DNA of 64,000 nt from a virus (IMGVR_UViG_3300027375_000003:26334-90333), one strand, 5' to 3'; counted from the stretch's first letter, positions 43,966 to 53,634 are shown. The notes: generated from the sequence alone by a model not told the origin. Numbers and translations are program-made.

Positions 43966-44784
43966 TTAGGAAAGGTATGGTCTAACCAAGAACTCAACAT
44001 CTCTAATATTTGGATATCTATTTTTGTATTCTCTTACAAGCATAAAGAAATTTCTAGTTTTCTTAGAAATATTTTTAGGTGGATTTCTTTTAAAATCTTC
44101 CAACACAGCATCAAACTCTTTATCGCTTAACAATTGTAATTCTCTAACATTTAACTGTTTTTCATCATCTGATGCAGGTGTGAAAGATTCTCTAATTCCT
44201 GAAAAATCAGCCACAATGTCCATTGTAATTTTCATGGCAACACCAACCATATGAAAATTAGGATCTTCAACTACTTCAAAAGTAGCATCTCTATAATTAG
44301 TAATGGTGCAAGTAGGTATTTGAGAGGAATTTTTTCTAGGCATAAAAACAAGCTCTTTAAAGTATTTTAAAAAGAAATTTTTTAAGTGTGCAGTAATTTT
44401 AGGTTTGCCATCAATCCAAACACATTTACTTGGTGGACAGTTATATGTTACTCGCTCAAAACCTCTTAATCTTCTACCCTCTTCTGTAGGTGAAACATAT
44501 AAACCTAATTCAGCTGAGATAGAAAATTTTCTTAAATCACCTGTCTGAGTTGGATCAAATTCCACTACTTCAACATTACGAATATTCTTAGCTTCAAGTA
44601 GATCTTCCAAAGTCCAAAAAAGATTACCCCATGTTGTACCTAAAGGTACAGATGGCAAAAGACTTCTTGAATCATCTCTATAGGATCTACCAAAAGAGTT
44701 ATCAATAAAAAATGGTCTAATCGTATTTGCTTTCTTTAAATTAGCAAGACGAGAACGAATGAATGATAGTTTATAATTAAACAT
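43966..44784 (-). CDS. Hypothetical protein with basic RLANLKKA N-terminus (272 aa)
   Basis: ATG 44784 has AAAAGGATAAACATT before it and is preferred over the longer reading from 44847. It opens MFNYKLSFIRSRLANLKKAN, another basic amphipathic start like those at 42993 and 11214. The rest is soluble and mixed, with FERVTYNCPPSKCVWIDG containing two Cys, and ends in VEFLVRPYLS. No enzymatic motif was recognised. Upstream on the minus strand is CATATAAATTT, a T4-type late promoter look-alike. A virion or head-internal protein is inferred from the N-terminus and context. Confidence 0.65.
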   Translation of the reverse strand: MFNYKLSFIRSRLANLKKANTIRPFFIDNSFGRSYRDDSRSLLPSVPLGTTWGNLFWTLEDLLEAKNIRNVEVVEFDPTQTGDLRKFSISAELGLYVSPTEEGRRLRGFERVTYNCPPSKCVWIDGKPKITAHLKNFFLKYFKELVFMPRKNSSQIPTCTITNYRDATFEVVEDPNFHMVGVAMKITMDIVADFSGIRESFTPASDDEKQLNVRELQLLSDKEFDAVLEDFKRNPPKNISKKTRNFFMLVREYKNRYPNIRDVEFLVRPYLS

Positions 44785-44840
44785 AATGTTTATCCTTTTG
44801 TTTATAATCAAAATAAAAAAACATATAAAAAGATTATCAA

Positions 44841-44876
44841 TATGCAATAAATTTATATGGTTTTGGTTTACATATA
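44841..44876 (+). promoter_or_regulatory. Degenerate copy of the TTGCAA promoter motif
   Basis: ATGCAATAA (44842-44850) is followed 17 bases after ATGCAA by GGTTTA and then CATATATACAACAA. It has two mismatches in the core boxes compared with the other copies, but the position before a small gene and the downstream TA-rich sequence are kept. Confidence 0.4.
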
Positions 44877-44905
44877 TACAACAACAACAAAAAGGATTTT
44901 TTAAT

Positions 44906-45058
44906 ATGGAAAAGCATATTCAAACCTACCAAAATGAAACCACTTGGACAGCAATCGTAACCTTTTCAGAAGATGGACACATCATCTATGAAATTGAACT
45001 TGAAGGTTATGGTACAGAAGATGAAGCATATTGGGATGCAGAGTCTTTTGAACCATAA
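44906..45058 (+). CDS. Small acidic protein (50 aa)
   Basis: ATG 44906 is preceded by AAAAAGGATTTTTTAAT; the in-frame upstream Met at 44786 lies in the promoter region and is rejected. The product opens MEKHIQTYQNETTWTAIVTF and is acidic at its end (TEDEAYWDAESFEP). Downstream of a degenerate promoter motif and upstream of a hairpin-gated gene. Function unknown. Confidence 0.55.
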   Translation: MEKHIQTYQNETTWTAIVTFSEDGHIIYEIELEGYGTEDEAYWDAESFEP

Positions 45059-45064
45059 GGTCAT

Positions 45065-45100
45065 AATCCTTTTATATCGGATTGCTTATATAAAAGGATT
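45065..45100 (+). promoter_or_regulatory. Thirteen-base perfect inverted repeat hiding a ribosome-binding site
   Basis: AATCCTTTTATAT (45065-45077) and ATATAAAAGGATT (45088-45100) are perfect complements with a 10-base loop, the strongest hairpin in the window. The 3' arm contains AAAGGA, eight bases before the ATG at 45107. CATAAT overlaps the start of the 5' arm and could be a -10 box whose transcript would begin inside that arm and so avoid folding. Confidence 0.75.
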
Positions 45101-45106
45101 GAGAAA

Positions 45107-45691
45107 ATGGATAGATTAAAAAAGCAATTTGTCTTTAGACAGCCTTTAAAAGACAAGACTAAAAAAGAAATAAAATTTATTGCAGAAATGATCTTAAATG
45201 AAGTAAGGGAAGAGGCAAAAAGAGCAGGTCAAATATTTGATGCAGTACCTAAAACACAAGAATTTATTTACTCATTCGGTACAACAATAAAAGAGAATGG
45301 TGATATAGTTTTATATTCTACATGGCAACATATCAAATACCATTTAAAAAATAAGCCTGCATATCCAATGACATGGTTAAAGACAGATAGAAATAGACCA
45401 AGACAAGCAATACCTGTAAAAAATAAACAAGGTGAAATAGAATTTAGAACACTACCATTAGTAACAGATAAGTCATGGATTCATCCAGCGATTGTAAAAT
45501 ACTCTTGGATAGAAAAAGCAATAGATCGTGCAGTCATGCAAGCTACTGCTATTCTAGCTTATGAGAAAATGACAGGTCAAGAAATGCTTGATCGTAAAAA
45601 GATAATGCTACAAGCTAAAAGAAAACAAGCTAGATTTAAAGCAATGACTACAAGGAGTAATAATAAAAATGGTAGACAAGATAATAGATGA
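45107..45691 (+). CDS. Putative neck/tail-completion structural protein (194 aa)
   Basis: The product opens MDRLKKQFVFRQPLKDKTKK; the N-terminal helix is followed by a beta-type middle (YSFGTTIKENGDIVLYSTW) and a basic helical C-terminus rich in Lys and Arg. The layout (helix, strands, helix) and position before sheath genes recall small neck or tail-completion proteins such as HK97 gp10, but I see no diagnostic motif. It is translated from a site inside the hairpin at 45065-45100 and is followed by three further structural genes. Confidence 0.6.
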   Translation: MDRLKKQFVFRQPLKDKTKKEIKFIAEMILNEVREEAKRAGQIFDAVPKTQEFIYSFGTTIKENGDIVLYSTWQHIKYHLKNKPAYPMTWLKTDRNRPRQAIPVKNKQGEIEFRTLPLVTDKSWIHPAIVKYSWIEKAIDRAVMQATAILAYEKMTGQEMLDRKKIMLQAKRKQARFKAMTTRSNNKNGRQDNR

Positions 45692-45725
45692 AGTTATTAA
45701 AAGTATCTTTAAAAGGAGCAAATAA
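45669..45725 (+). CDS. Possible 18-residue leader peptide or coupling ORF
   Basis: ACAAGGAGTAATAATAAAA precedes an ATG that opens an 18-codon reading frame overlapping the end of the gene at 45107. Its last codons contain AAAAGGAGCAAATAA, which is the ribosome-binding sequence of the gene at 45729, whose ATG follows after three bases. It could couple translation of the two neighbours. It could equally be chance. Confidence 0.35.
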   Translation: MVDKIIDEVIKSIFKRSK

Positions 45726-45728
45726 GAA

Positions 45729-46838
45729 ATGTTTCATTACTTAACATTAGAAGTTCGCAATCTCATGATAGAAGAACTAAGAAAATATTGGTCAGATCAT
45801 CCTAGATATCCTGAATTGGCAAATAATATACAAGGTAAATATAGCTTTGACCAAAGACCACAATTTGGCATGGTGATTAAGACAGGTGGAGCAAATAATG
45901 TAGTGATGAGTGCAGATAATTACTTAACAACAGTAAGAGGATATGTTTATCTAGCTAAAACAAAAAAGCTACAATATGGATCTATTGAGTGGGTCAAAGA
46001 AAATCCAAAATTCCGTGCAGATGAAGGTATTTATATTTTAGATATTACTCAAATAGAAGATCAATATGAAACTTATCGTATAGACATCACTAAATATAAA
46101 AGAGTAAAAGAAACAGAACCTGTGTTTATTAGTCCAACAGAAATCCAATTGTTAGGTACACCTGTGGAAAATAGTTTAAGGATTATTGAGAAACCATCAT
46201 ATATGCGATATGTAGAAGGTGTAGACTATACTTTAAATGGTGATGTGATAGAATTAGCTAATGAATTATTAAATGGTTTAAATATAGAGATCACATATAC
46301 AGAATTGCAGGTAGGTGTGATTGAGCCAAAATATGTAAGACCTGATCAAGTCTATCATAAGATTATCCCCGGGGTTTTAATTTATTTTGGTCGCAGGTTA
46401 AGAGGTGGTGATCAGCAAGCGATTGTTGTTTTAGATGAACCTGATGATATTTATAAAGAGTATGGTGGCAGATGGGATGTTTCTGTAGAAATAGAAATTA
46501 TAGCAAGAGATGTCCATTCGCAAGCAGATTTGGCTGATAGAACAACAGTGTGGATGTGGGCAGTATTAAAAGATCAGCTGGCTACAAGAGGCATCAATAT
46601 GAATGAAGTGAGTTTAGGTGGTGAATCAGAAGAGGTGTATGATGAAAATGGTGATGATTATTTTTACACAGCGAGTGTATCTACAACCTTGCAGGTGGAT
46701 TGGTTTATGCACATTCCATTGATAGAACCATTAATGTCTTATGGGAAATCATTAAGTTTAGAAAAGGAATTGCCTGATGCAGAAAATCAAGTAGGCTACA
46801 CAGGTTTGGTGAAATATAAAATCCAAGATCTTAAATAA
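45729..46838 (+). CDS. Putative virion structural protein (369 aa)
   Basis: AAAAGGAGCAAATAAGAA precedes ATG. The sequence is soluble, with a helical opening (MFHYLTLEVRNLMIEELRKY), a long beta-rich middle that includes GGANNVVMSADNYLTT, and a later region (VYHKIIPGVLIYFGRRLRGG, then WDVSVEIEIIARD) resembling neck or tail-terminator-like folds. No named family is recognised. Immediately upstream of the zinc-ribbon protein and sheath, so a connector or tail-terminator role is likely but inferred. Confidence 0.65.
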   Translation: MFHYLTLEVRNLMIEELRKYWSDHPRYPELANNIQGKYSFDQRPQFGMVIKTGGANNVVMSADNYLTTVRGYVYLAKTKKLQYGSIEWVKENPKFRADEGIYILDITQIEDQYETYRIDITKYKRVKETEPVFISPTEIQLLGTPVENSLRIIEKPSYMRYVEGVDYTLNGDVIELANELLNGLNIEITYTELQVGVIEPKYVRPDQVYHKIIPGVLIYFGRRLRGGDQQAIVVLDEPDDIYKEYGGRWDVSVEIEIIARDVHSQADLADRTTVWMWAVLKDQLATRGINMNEVSLGGESEEVYDENGDDYFYTASVSTTLQVDWFMHIPLIEPLMSYGKSLSLEKELPDAENQVGYTGLVKYKIQDLK

Positions 46839-46883
46839 TTTATTTATTAAATCAATGTTATTAGACAAAGAGGAGTAATCTTA

Positions 46884-47309
46884 ATGCCTATCTTAAAATT
46901 CCAATGTAGATCATGTGGTTTATCTTTTAGTAAAAGAGTAGCTACTGATGTCAATTCTCAATCTTGTACATCCTGTGGAAAAGAAGCCTTTTCTGCATTA
47001 CAAGGTACAAAGAGTATTGGATATAATGCAATTCAAGTAGAAGAAGTAAAACCACAATCAACAGGTGTTGAGAGTTTGGATACGAACTTTGAAAGAGTAT
47101 TGATGCAAGATTCTATTAGAAAATGGGAAATTGCAAAGATGAGATATAAAGACAAAGTAAAGCTACTTGAAGAAACAAAAGGCAATCCATTAGATATTGT
47201 TGTTGGATATGACAATGAATATGTAATGGATAAGCATTATCATGAAACTCAAAGAGATATAAAAAACCAAGTCAGAAAAGAAATTGGATGTAATTTCCAA
47301 CAAAAATAG
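46884..47309 (+). CDS. FmdB-type zinc-ribbon protein (141 aa)
   Basis: AAAGAGGAGTAATCTTA precedes ATG. The N-terminus has a clear zinc ribbon: Cys8-x2-Cys11 and Cys28-x2-Cys31 in MPILKFQCRSCG and SCTSCG, the FmdB pattern that is common among phage virion-assembly and regulatory genes. After it come a short linker and a charged helical C-terminus (RKWEIAKMRYKDKVKLLEE). The next gene is the tail sheath 12 bases away. An assembly or regulatory role is inferred. Confidence 0.7.
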   Translation: MPILKFQCRSCGLSFSKRVATDVNSQSCTSCGKEAFSALQGTKSIGYNAIQVEEVKPQSTGVESLDTNFERVLMQDSIRKWEIAKMRYKDKVKLLEETKGNPLDIVVGYDNEYVMDKHYHETQRDIKNQVRKEIGCNFQQK

Positions 47310-47321
47310 GAGCAAAAGATT

Positions 47322-50300
47322 ATGGCTATTCAAGGTGGCTATGCACCGCCCGGTGTATATACTCAAACAGTTTTTGATTCACCTTTACCATCTAGCAATT
47401 TCACAGGTCAAATACCTTTATTGCTAGGTGCAGGTAAAGAAACTATTCAATCTGTTGGAGTTCAAATGATTCGTGGATCTTCTTCATCTGTAGATCAACG
47501 AATTGTAAATGAAAATATGAGTGGTCGTGCAGTATTAGGATTTAATCCTGATGGTACACCAATTTTAGGTAATTTCAATGGAACTGCAACTAAAGTGCAA
47601 GTTCAAAAATTTCCTATGGTTGATGGTACGGGTGGTGGTGTAGTCGCTACTGATAGTTCTAGTGTCACTGCTTATGTCAATGGTCAAGTTACTGTTGTTT
47701 TAAGTGTAGATGGTGCTAAAGGTATTGTTGAACTTGCATCTACACCAGCTATCACAGATACTGTTTTAGTTTCTTATTTTTTTAAGAGAACAGATACTTT
47801 AATTGAGAATGAAGATATTTCATCTCAAATCACTACTACTCAAGCTGAAATCATTGGCTCAAATGGTAGCTTTGATTTTGATGCTTTAAGTAATGTTTTT
47901 GTTTTCTTAGTAGATGGTGTTCAATATTCTATTTCTTTGCCAACAGTTTCAACAGGCAATAGAGAAGATGATCTTAATAGAGTAGTTGCTATTATTAATT
48001 CAGGATCTTATGGTTCTTTAGAGGCATCTACATACACAGATAACTTTAATCAAGAAAACTTACAATTAAATGCTAATGGCTCTATTGTTATTGGTAGTGG
48101 ATCTGCTAATGCTAAACTTGGTCTTGTCGTTAATCAAGCTACTTCAAGAAACAAGACTTTCTTTACAAGTCATTATCCTATTGTCGATGGTACTAATGGT
48201 GGTATTACTACTACTGATATTACTGATGTTGTAGTTAAACTTAATGGCAGTACAATTTCACCTGCAAGTGTAGATGGTACTAATGGTAGCATTACTTTGA
48301 AAGATGCTCCAGCTACTGATGCTACTTTAACAGTAACTTATTACTTTAATAGCTTTAGAGATCAATTTGATTACATTCCAAGCACAGGTGTTGTTAGTGT
48401 TGAATCTGTTTCTCTTGTTGCTGATGGATCAGGTGGTGCATCTTCTAATTTTATCGAAGGTGTTTCATGGGTTCTTAAAGATGATAAGATTGTTTGGGGT
48501 ACTTCTGTTCTTGTTGAAGCAGGTGAAACCTCAACAGGTGCAACAGCATTTAATGACAGCCAAATCACAGCATCTTTAAAAGATGATAAGGTTTATCTTG
48601 TTAAATGTGAAAGAGTAATTGACACAAGTGTTGTACCACCTAGACCTTTACCAAGCACATTTAAATTGCCATACCAACCTGTCGATGGTACAGGTTCAGG
48701 CACACCTACTTCAAGAGCAGATTTAGTTCAAGTCAAAGTAGGATATAATTTTACCGATGCGATTGAGAAAGCTGATTCAGTAGTCGTTCGTGTTAATCCT
48801 GTTGATTCCACAATCGTCTTATCTGAAGAAGTAGAAGAAGGCAAAGAAGTATTTGCTACTTTCTATTATAACACTTTGACTGATTCTACTATTGGTGGAA
48901 ATAATCAATATCAATTTGTTTGTATTTCAGATGGTGCAAGTGGATCAGGTAAATATCAAGTTTTAAAGCAAGGTAGTGCTTTATATGATGTTACTTTAGG
49001 TACAAAAGGATCATCTTTAAATGGTGTAGATTTGTCTTTCCCAAGTGGCAGTGAATTACTACCTGATGCTCGTATCACAACAGGCACACCTATTAATGAA
49101 ACAGTGACTGTTAAATTTGCATCTAGCAATCCTACAAGTGCTTTATATATTAGTGGTGGAGCAAGTCCATATTTCACCATTAAAGATACAAGCGATCAAA
49201 TCAATTTAGCTATTGATGAAGCAACTATCACAGGTGGTGTAAGTTTATCAGCACCAACAGGTGCAGGTCGTTTTGGAGCGATTGCACATATCGTAGGTGA
49301 TGTGTTGCCATATACAGTAGAAAGTGGATTGGAAGATTTAGGTACAATTAGTGCAGGTAATGACAGCATTCAATTAAAGCTGGATAATCAAGATGTAGTA
49401 GTGAACATTGGCACAGTCGCAAATTGTACTGCTACAGATATTGCAAATGCTATTAATATTGCTTGTAATTCTGTATCTGCTCAATACCAAACCATGACTA
49501 CCTTAAATGGTGGTGTAGAGATTATTGCAAACAGCCATGATACTTTATCTTTCCAATTTGTAGGTAATGTAAATGGAACAGTAGGCGAAATTTCAATCAC
49601 TTTAAATGATGCTGTTTATTCTACTGCTACTGCTTTGGCAACAGAACTTGAAACACAAATCAATAGTGCATTAGTAGATGCTTTACTTCAATATGAAGTA
49701 GATGGTGTTACTGAAGGTGTGATTATTTCTGTTACTGCAAATTCACAAGGGCGTTTGATTTTTAGCTTAGATCAATTAGGCAAGAAATTTGAAATTGTAG
49801 ATGCTCAAGATATTGTAGATGGTGATACCTATGTTATTTTAACAGTAGGTGGTACAGACTATACAATGGTAGGTAGTGCAGATAATAATATTGGTACTGT
49901 CTTTACTGCTAACAATAATGGATTTTTCTTAGGTGGTACAGGCACAGTAGTCCACATTCTAGCTGATGAAGATACCTATGGTTACCTTGAATTTATTAGC
50001 CAAGCTGATCCTGAAGATGATTTTGCTATCATTGCAGGTATTGATACAGATGATGCAGATGGTACACAAACTAAATTTGGTCTTTTACCTGTTGCACAAG
50101 TTGCTACTACTTCACTAGGTGGTGGTGCTTTAAAAGAAAGATTGATTTTGAGAAATCGTTTCTTTCAAGGCAATACATATTTCTTACCAAGTGGTGAGTT
50201 AGGTATCCGTGTAGTAGCAGGTAGCTTATTAACAAAGGCAGGATTAAAAGCAAGTTTTGCATCTGCTCTTAAAGGTGCAGTCGTTCAACAACCTACATTA

Positions 50301-52370
50301 AAGTTATTAACAGGTTGGACAGAACAAAAGACAGCAGACAGTCAACCAGCTGTGAAATTCTATAATGGTACTAATAACTCATATCCAGCTAATAATACTT
50401 TATTGCTTGATGTGAATGGAACTATTGTAAGTGTAGAATTTACATCTAGTGGCACAGGCACTTTAACTTGTGTAGGTGAGAGTATTGTAGATGGTTTGAT
50501 CTTGATCTCTAATTCTATTGTAGATCAAATCAATAATGCTTTTGCTGATGCTGGTGTAGATGCTATTGTAGTAGCTACTCAAGAAGGTGCAGGCATTCGT
50601 ATTGTAGGTGGTGGATCTTTTGTAAATAGTTATCTTAAAGTTTTAAATGGTAGTGCAAATGAAACTTTAGGTTTAACTGCAAATCAAACCTCTACATCAT
50701 CTAGTGTAAATGCAAGTCAAATTGTAAGTGCATTAATGAGCCATCAATCAAATACATTAACAGATTTGCTTTTTGGTGAAACTCTTGCAAATGACTATTT
50801 CAAATCAAAGGCTGTTGCTTTTGTACATATTAGTGCAACTAACAAGCAATATCTAGCGATTGAAAGTTTAAGCACAGGTGTAGGATCTATTGTAGATTTC
50901 ACAGGTGGCAATGCGATTACAACCAAAGGCACAGGATTAAAGATTACAAATTTAGATGGTGCAGTTGGTGAAGATGCTAAACAAGGTTTCTATGTAAAAT
51001 CAAGTGTATCTAATGGATCAGGTTCAGCTAATACTTCTATTTTCAATAGTGGTCTTGGTCAAGATGGTTATATTGGTCAAACCTATGTAGATGCTGTAAC
51101 AGGATTAACATTCACTATTTTGCCAAGAGATGGTGGTGTAGATTATCCCCAAGATGCAAATGCTTTCTTTAAATGGAATGTAAGTCAAAACATCACTTGT
51201 AATGCAAATATTCCAAAGAACTTTGTTAATGGTGTATCTGTAATCGTATCAAATACAACAGGTGTTTCAGTAGGTGATACAGCTAATCTTGAAACCTTTG
51301 ACAAAGGTGGCAGTGAACCTGATATTGGTCAAGTTTATTATATCTCTTATACACAAGAGAAAGTAGACTATACAACAAAGGTATTTAATAGCATTGCAGA
51401 TGTTGTATCTGAATATGGTGAAGTATCTACACAAAATCCTATGTCATTAGGTGCTTATCTTGCAATCTTGAATGGTGCAGGTACAATTGCTTGTAAACAA
51501 ATTAAGAGATTAGCAGGTAGTGCTGAAATCACAGAAACACAAATGATTGAAGCGATTGATTCTATTGAAGGTGGCATTACAGCAGTTTTGACACCATCAG
51601 TAATTTTGCCATTGATCCCTGCAAGTGAAAGTTTGTTAAGTCATATTAGCAAGCATTGTGATTTACAAAGTTCATTAAGATTTAGATCTGAAAGAACAGC
51701 GATTTTAGGTTTTGCAAGTGGTACTATTCCAAAAGAAGCAGGTCGTTTGGCAAATCTTACAGGTTCAAGTCGTGTTCGTGTTATTTATCCAGATATTGCA
51801 AGTTTAACTATCACAAATGCAACAGGTAATCCTGTTACTTATATTGTAGATGGTCGCTATTTAGCTTGTGCAGTAGCTGGTACAACAACATCTATTAATA
51901 TTGATGTTGCTACCCCATGGGAATCAAGACAAGTAAATGGCTTTAATGGTGTATTGAGAAATCTAACACCTGTTGAGGCAAATGCAACAGCAGTTAAAGG
52001 TGTTTCTATTCTTGAGAATGCAGGCACAACCATTAAGATTAGACATGGTTTAACAACCAATATGTCATCTGTATTGACAAAGACACCTACAATCATTCAA
52101 ATTGCAGATCAAGTTCAAAGAACAATGAGAGGTGTTTTGGATGGATTTATTGGTGTTAAGAATTTACCTGTGATTCAAACACAGGTTTTATTAGCAGTCA
52201 ATAATGAATTTCAAAGACTTGTTTTGAGTGGCATCATTGAATCATATACAGGTTTGGCAGTGGTACAAGATCCTGAAGATGCGACAGGATTATTGATCAA
52301 TGCTTTCTACAAGCCAGTATTCCCATTATTGTATATTCAATTTACATTTAATGTTCGTTCAAATGGATAA
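47322..52370 (+). CDS. Giant tail sheath protein (1682 aa)
   Basis: Starts MAIQGGYAPPGVYTQT, where the P-P-G-V-Y opening is a hallmark of contractile tail sheaths, and ends with a core-like C-terminus (NEFQRLVLSGIIESYTGLAV, then INAFYKPVFPLLYIQFTFNV). T4 gp18 is about 660 residues; this one is two and a half times longer. The extra mass is beta-rich and includes three related domains starting near residues 95, 286 and 449, each with VDGT(G/N)-G...(D--V-V-(V/L)-N) then V-YF/Y. They look like repeated surface Ig-like insertions. GGAGCAAAAGATT precedes ATG. Assembly of the sheath around the tube drives tail contraction. Confidence 0.85.
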   Translation: MAIQGGYAPPGVYTQTVFDSPLPSSNFTGQIPLLLGAGKETIQSVGVQMIRGSSSSVDQRIVNENMSGRAVLGFNPDGTPILGNFNGTATKVQVQKFPMVDGTGGGVVATDSSSVTAYVNGQVTVVLSVDGAKGIVELASTPAITDTVLVSYFFKRTDTLIENEDISSQITTTQAEIIGSNGSFDFDALSNVFVFLVDGVQYSISLPTVSTGNREDDLNRVVAIINSGSYGSLEASTYTDNFNQENLQLNANGSIVIGSGSANAKLGLVVNQATSRNKTFFTSHYPIVDGTNGGITTTDITDVVVKLNGSTISPASVDGTNGSITLKDAPATDATLTVTYYFNSFRDQFDYIPSTGVVSVESVSLVADGSGGASSNFIEGVSWVLKDDKIVWGTSVLVEAGETSTGATAFNDSQITASLKDDKVYLVKCERVIDTSVVPPRPLPSTFKLPYQPVDGTGSGTPTSRADLVQVKVGYNFTDAIEKADSVVVRVNPVDSTIVLSEEVEEGKEVFATFYYNTLTDSTIGGNNQYQFVCISDGASGSGKYQVLKQGSALYDVTLGTKGSSLNGVDLSFPSGSELLPDARITTGTPINETVTVKFASSNPTSALYISGGASPYFTIKDTSDQINLAIDEATITGGVSLSAPTGAGRFGAIAHIVGDVLPYTVESGLEDLGTISAGNDSIQLKLDNQDVVVNIGTVANCTATDIANAINIACNSVSAQYQTMTTLNGGVEIIANSHDTLSFQFVGNVNGTVGEISITLNDAVYSTATALATELETQINSALVDALLQYEVDGVTEGVIISVTANSQGRLIFSLDQLGKKFEIVDAQDIVDGDTYVILTVGGTDYTMVGSADNNIGTVFTANNNGFFLGGTGTVVHILADEDTYGYLEFISQADPEDDFAIIAGIDTDDADGTQTKFGLLPVAQVATTSLGGGALKERLILRNRFFQGNTYFLPSGELGIRVVAGSLLTKAGLKASFASALKGAVVQQPTLKLLTGWTEQKTADSQPAVKFYNGTNNSYPANNTLLLDVNGTIVSVEFTSSGTGTLTCVGESIVDGLILISNSIVDQINNAFADAGVDAIVVATQEGAGIRIVGGGSFVNSYLKVLNGSANETLGLTANQTSTSSSVNASQIVSALMSHQSNTLTDLLFGETLANDYFKSKAVAFVHISATNKQYLAIESLSTGVGSIVDFTGGNAITTKGTGLKITNLDGAVGEDAKQGFYVKSSVSNGSGSANTSIFNSGLGQDGYIGQTYVDAVTGLTFTILPRDGGVDYPQDANAFFKWNVSQNITCNANIPKNFVNGVSVIVSNTTGVSVGDTANLETFDKGGSEPDIGQVYYISYTQEKVDYTTKVFNSIADVVSEYGEVSTQNPMSLGAYLAILNGAGTIACKQIKRLAGSAEITETQMIEAIDSIEGGITAVLTPSVILPLIPASESLLSHISKHCDLQSSLRFRSERTAILGFASGTIPKEAGRLANLTGSSRVRVIYPDIASLTITNATGNPVTYIVDGRYLACAVAGTTTSINIDVATPWESRQVNGFNGVLRNLTPVEANATAVKGVSILENAGTTIKIRHGLTTNMSSVLTKTPTIIQIADQVQRTMRGVLDGFIGVKNLPVIQTQVLLAVNNEFQRLVLSGIIESYTGLAVVQDPEDATGLLINAFYKPVFPLLYIQFTFNVRSNG

Positions 52371-52383
52371 AATATTTTAATAA

Positions 52384-52425
52384 AGTTGCAATCTTTTTAA
52401 GTGTCTTAGTGTTTATCTAATATCA
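52384..52425 (+). promoter_or_regulatory. TTGCAA...TGTTTA promoter motif (18-base spacer)
   Basis: AGTTGCAAT (TTGCAA 52386-52391), 18 bases, TGTTTA 52410-52415, then TCTAATATCATTAACA. It lies just after the sheath stop and points at the gene at 52455. Confidence 0.65.
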
Positions 52426-52454
52426 TTAACACAACCTTAAAAAGGAAAAGTCAA

Positions 52455-52811
52455 ATGGACTTAAATCAAAAAATTCAAGACCTTAATAACATCGATTGGG
52501 AAATTGAAGGCAATGAAGATTATTGTATCGAGGGTGCACAAATTCTTTGTGATGTTCTTAACTCTTTTGATGATCTTCAAGTGAAATATAAACTTAAAGC
52601 AAAGAGTTTCATTTGTGAAGACAATAGAATTTATTTCGGTAGAAATTTTAAACTTCAAATTGTGATCACTGAAGAAAAAATAGCAGATGTTGGAAGAAAT
52701 GATGGTACTTATTCATATAGTGAATTTTCAAGTCATTCATTTAAATGGTATAACTTAGTATCCAAACCTGAATTTTTAAAGAAAGTGATTTTGCATTATA
52801 TCAATCAATAA
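52455..52811 (+). CDS. Hypothetical protein (118 aa), promoter-motif regulon
   Basis: AAAAGGAAAAGTCAA precedes ATG. The product opens MDLNQKIQDLNNIDWEIEGN, with a soluble alpha/beta sequence containing three Cys at scattered positions and an aromatic C-terminus (EFLKKVILHYINQ). No family is recognised. It follows its own promoter motif at 52384 and lies between the sheath and a hairpin-gated gene. Confidence 0.65.
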   Translation: MDLNQKIQDLNNIDWEIEGNEDYCIEGAQILCDVLNSFDDLQVKYKLKAKSFICEDNRIYFGRNFKLQIVITEEKIADVGRNDGTYSYSEFSSHSFKWYNLVSKPEFLKKVILHYINQ

Positions 52812-52843
52812 AGGTGTGTTTTTTATAATTATTCTATAGTATG

Positions 52844-52872
52844 ATCCTTTGTATTGATAAAACACAAAGGAT
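52844..52872 (+). promoter_or_regulatory. Nine-base inverted repeat hiding a ribosome-binding site
   Basis: ATCCTTTGT (52844-52852) and ACAAAGGAT (52864-52872) are perfect complements with an 11-base loop. The 3' arm contains AAAGGA, seven bases before the ATG at 52878. CTATAGTATGA lies just upstream of the 5' arm, a -10-like sequence also found before the gene at 13804. Confidence 0.65.
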
Positions 52873-52877
52873 TTAAA

Positions 52878-53609
52878 ATGAAGTATTCATATATCAGTAA
52901 GTATGCTAGTCCAACATCTATTGTCAAATTAGCTTTTAGCAATCTCTTTAATTTAATTCCAATCGATAAAGAAAAGATTGTAGCAGATGCTTTAATCACA
53001 GCTTTGGCAGATGCGATTATGAATTTAAAAGTATATGCTACTAAATCACTAACACCATTAGAATATTTAAAAGGTATGGTAACTTTAACAAGACCAAGTT
53101 TATTACACAGTGGTGAATATGAACTTGAAGGTGTTATTGGTGCAAGAATGTTCTTTCAAGGAAATATCTTGCATACAGACATGGCAAAAAAGTTATTAAA
53201 GGCTGTTAAGAATTATGGTAATCAAGCTGATCTTTTGACTGCTCTTAAATCAGATCTTTCTACTGATGCAGGTAAAAATGAACTGATGAAAGAAATTCAA
53301 AATCAAATCATTGGTTTTGAAGAAGAAGATGAAGATGACAGTTGGGATGAAAGTGAAGAAGGATTTTTTGATGATGAAAAGATTGAAGATTTTATAGATG
53401 AAGTTTTTCAATCAAATATTGATTTAAGAAAAGAAAACATAGATAATATCCCCGGGGAAGGTCAATTAGTTATTGATGAACAAAAAATTGATCAAACACA
53501 TTTAGAAAAGATTGTCATGTCTTTTGAAGTCAATCGTTTAAATGTAGGTATTGAGATGTGCTGTCAATATAATCTTAAAGCACATAGATACACGGATGAA
53601 AATACTTAG
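52878..53609 (+). CDS. Hypothetical protein, basic N-terminus and acidic patch (243 aa)
   Basis: ATG 52878 has AAAGGATTTAAA before it; an upstream TTG frame at 52854 lies within the hairpin and is rejected. It opens MKYSYISKYASPTSIVKLAF, similar in style to the openings at 8549 and 11214. A hydrophobic-helical middle is followed by a strongly acidic patch (FEEEDEDDSWDESEEGFFDD). No motif is recognised. The hairpin and N-terminus put it with other probable virion-internal proteins, and it is followed at once by the DNA polymerase. Confidence 0.65.
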   Translation: MKYSYISKYASPTSIVKLAFSNLFNLIPIDKEKIVADALITALADAIMNLKVYATKSLTPLEYLKGMVTLTRPSLLHSGEYELEGVIGARMFFQGNILHTDMAKKLLKAVKNYGNQADLLTALKSDLSTDAGKNELMKEIQNQIIGFEEEDEDDSWDESEEGFFDDEKIEDFIDEVFQSNIDLRKENIDNIPGEGQLVIDEQKIDQTHLEKIVMSFEVNRLNVGIEMCCQYNLKAHRYTDENT

Positions 53610-53634
53610 AAAAAAGATTTAATATAATATAATA

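Noticed and set aside
44785-44905. Extended N-terminal readings for the genes at 43966 and 44906
   Set aside because: Both would run through the divergent promoter region and give hydrophobic, unlikely leaders, while internal ATGs have strong AAAGGA sites.
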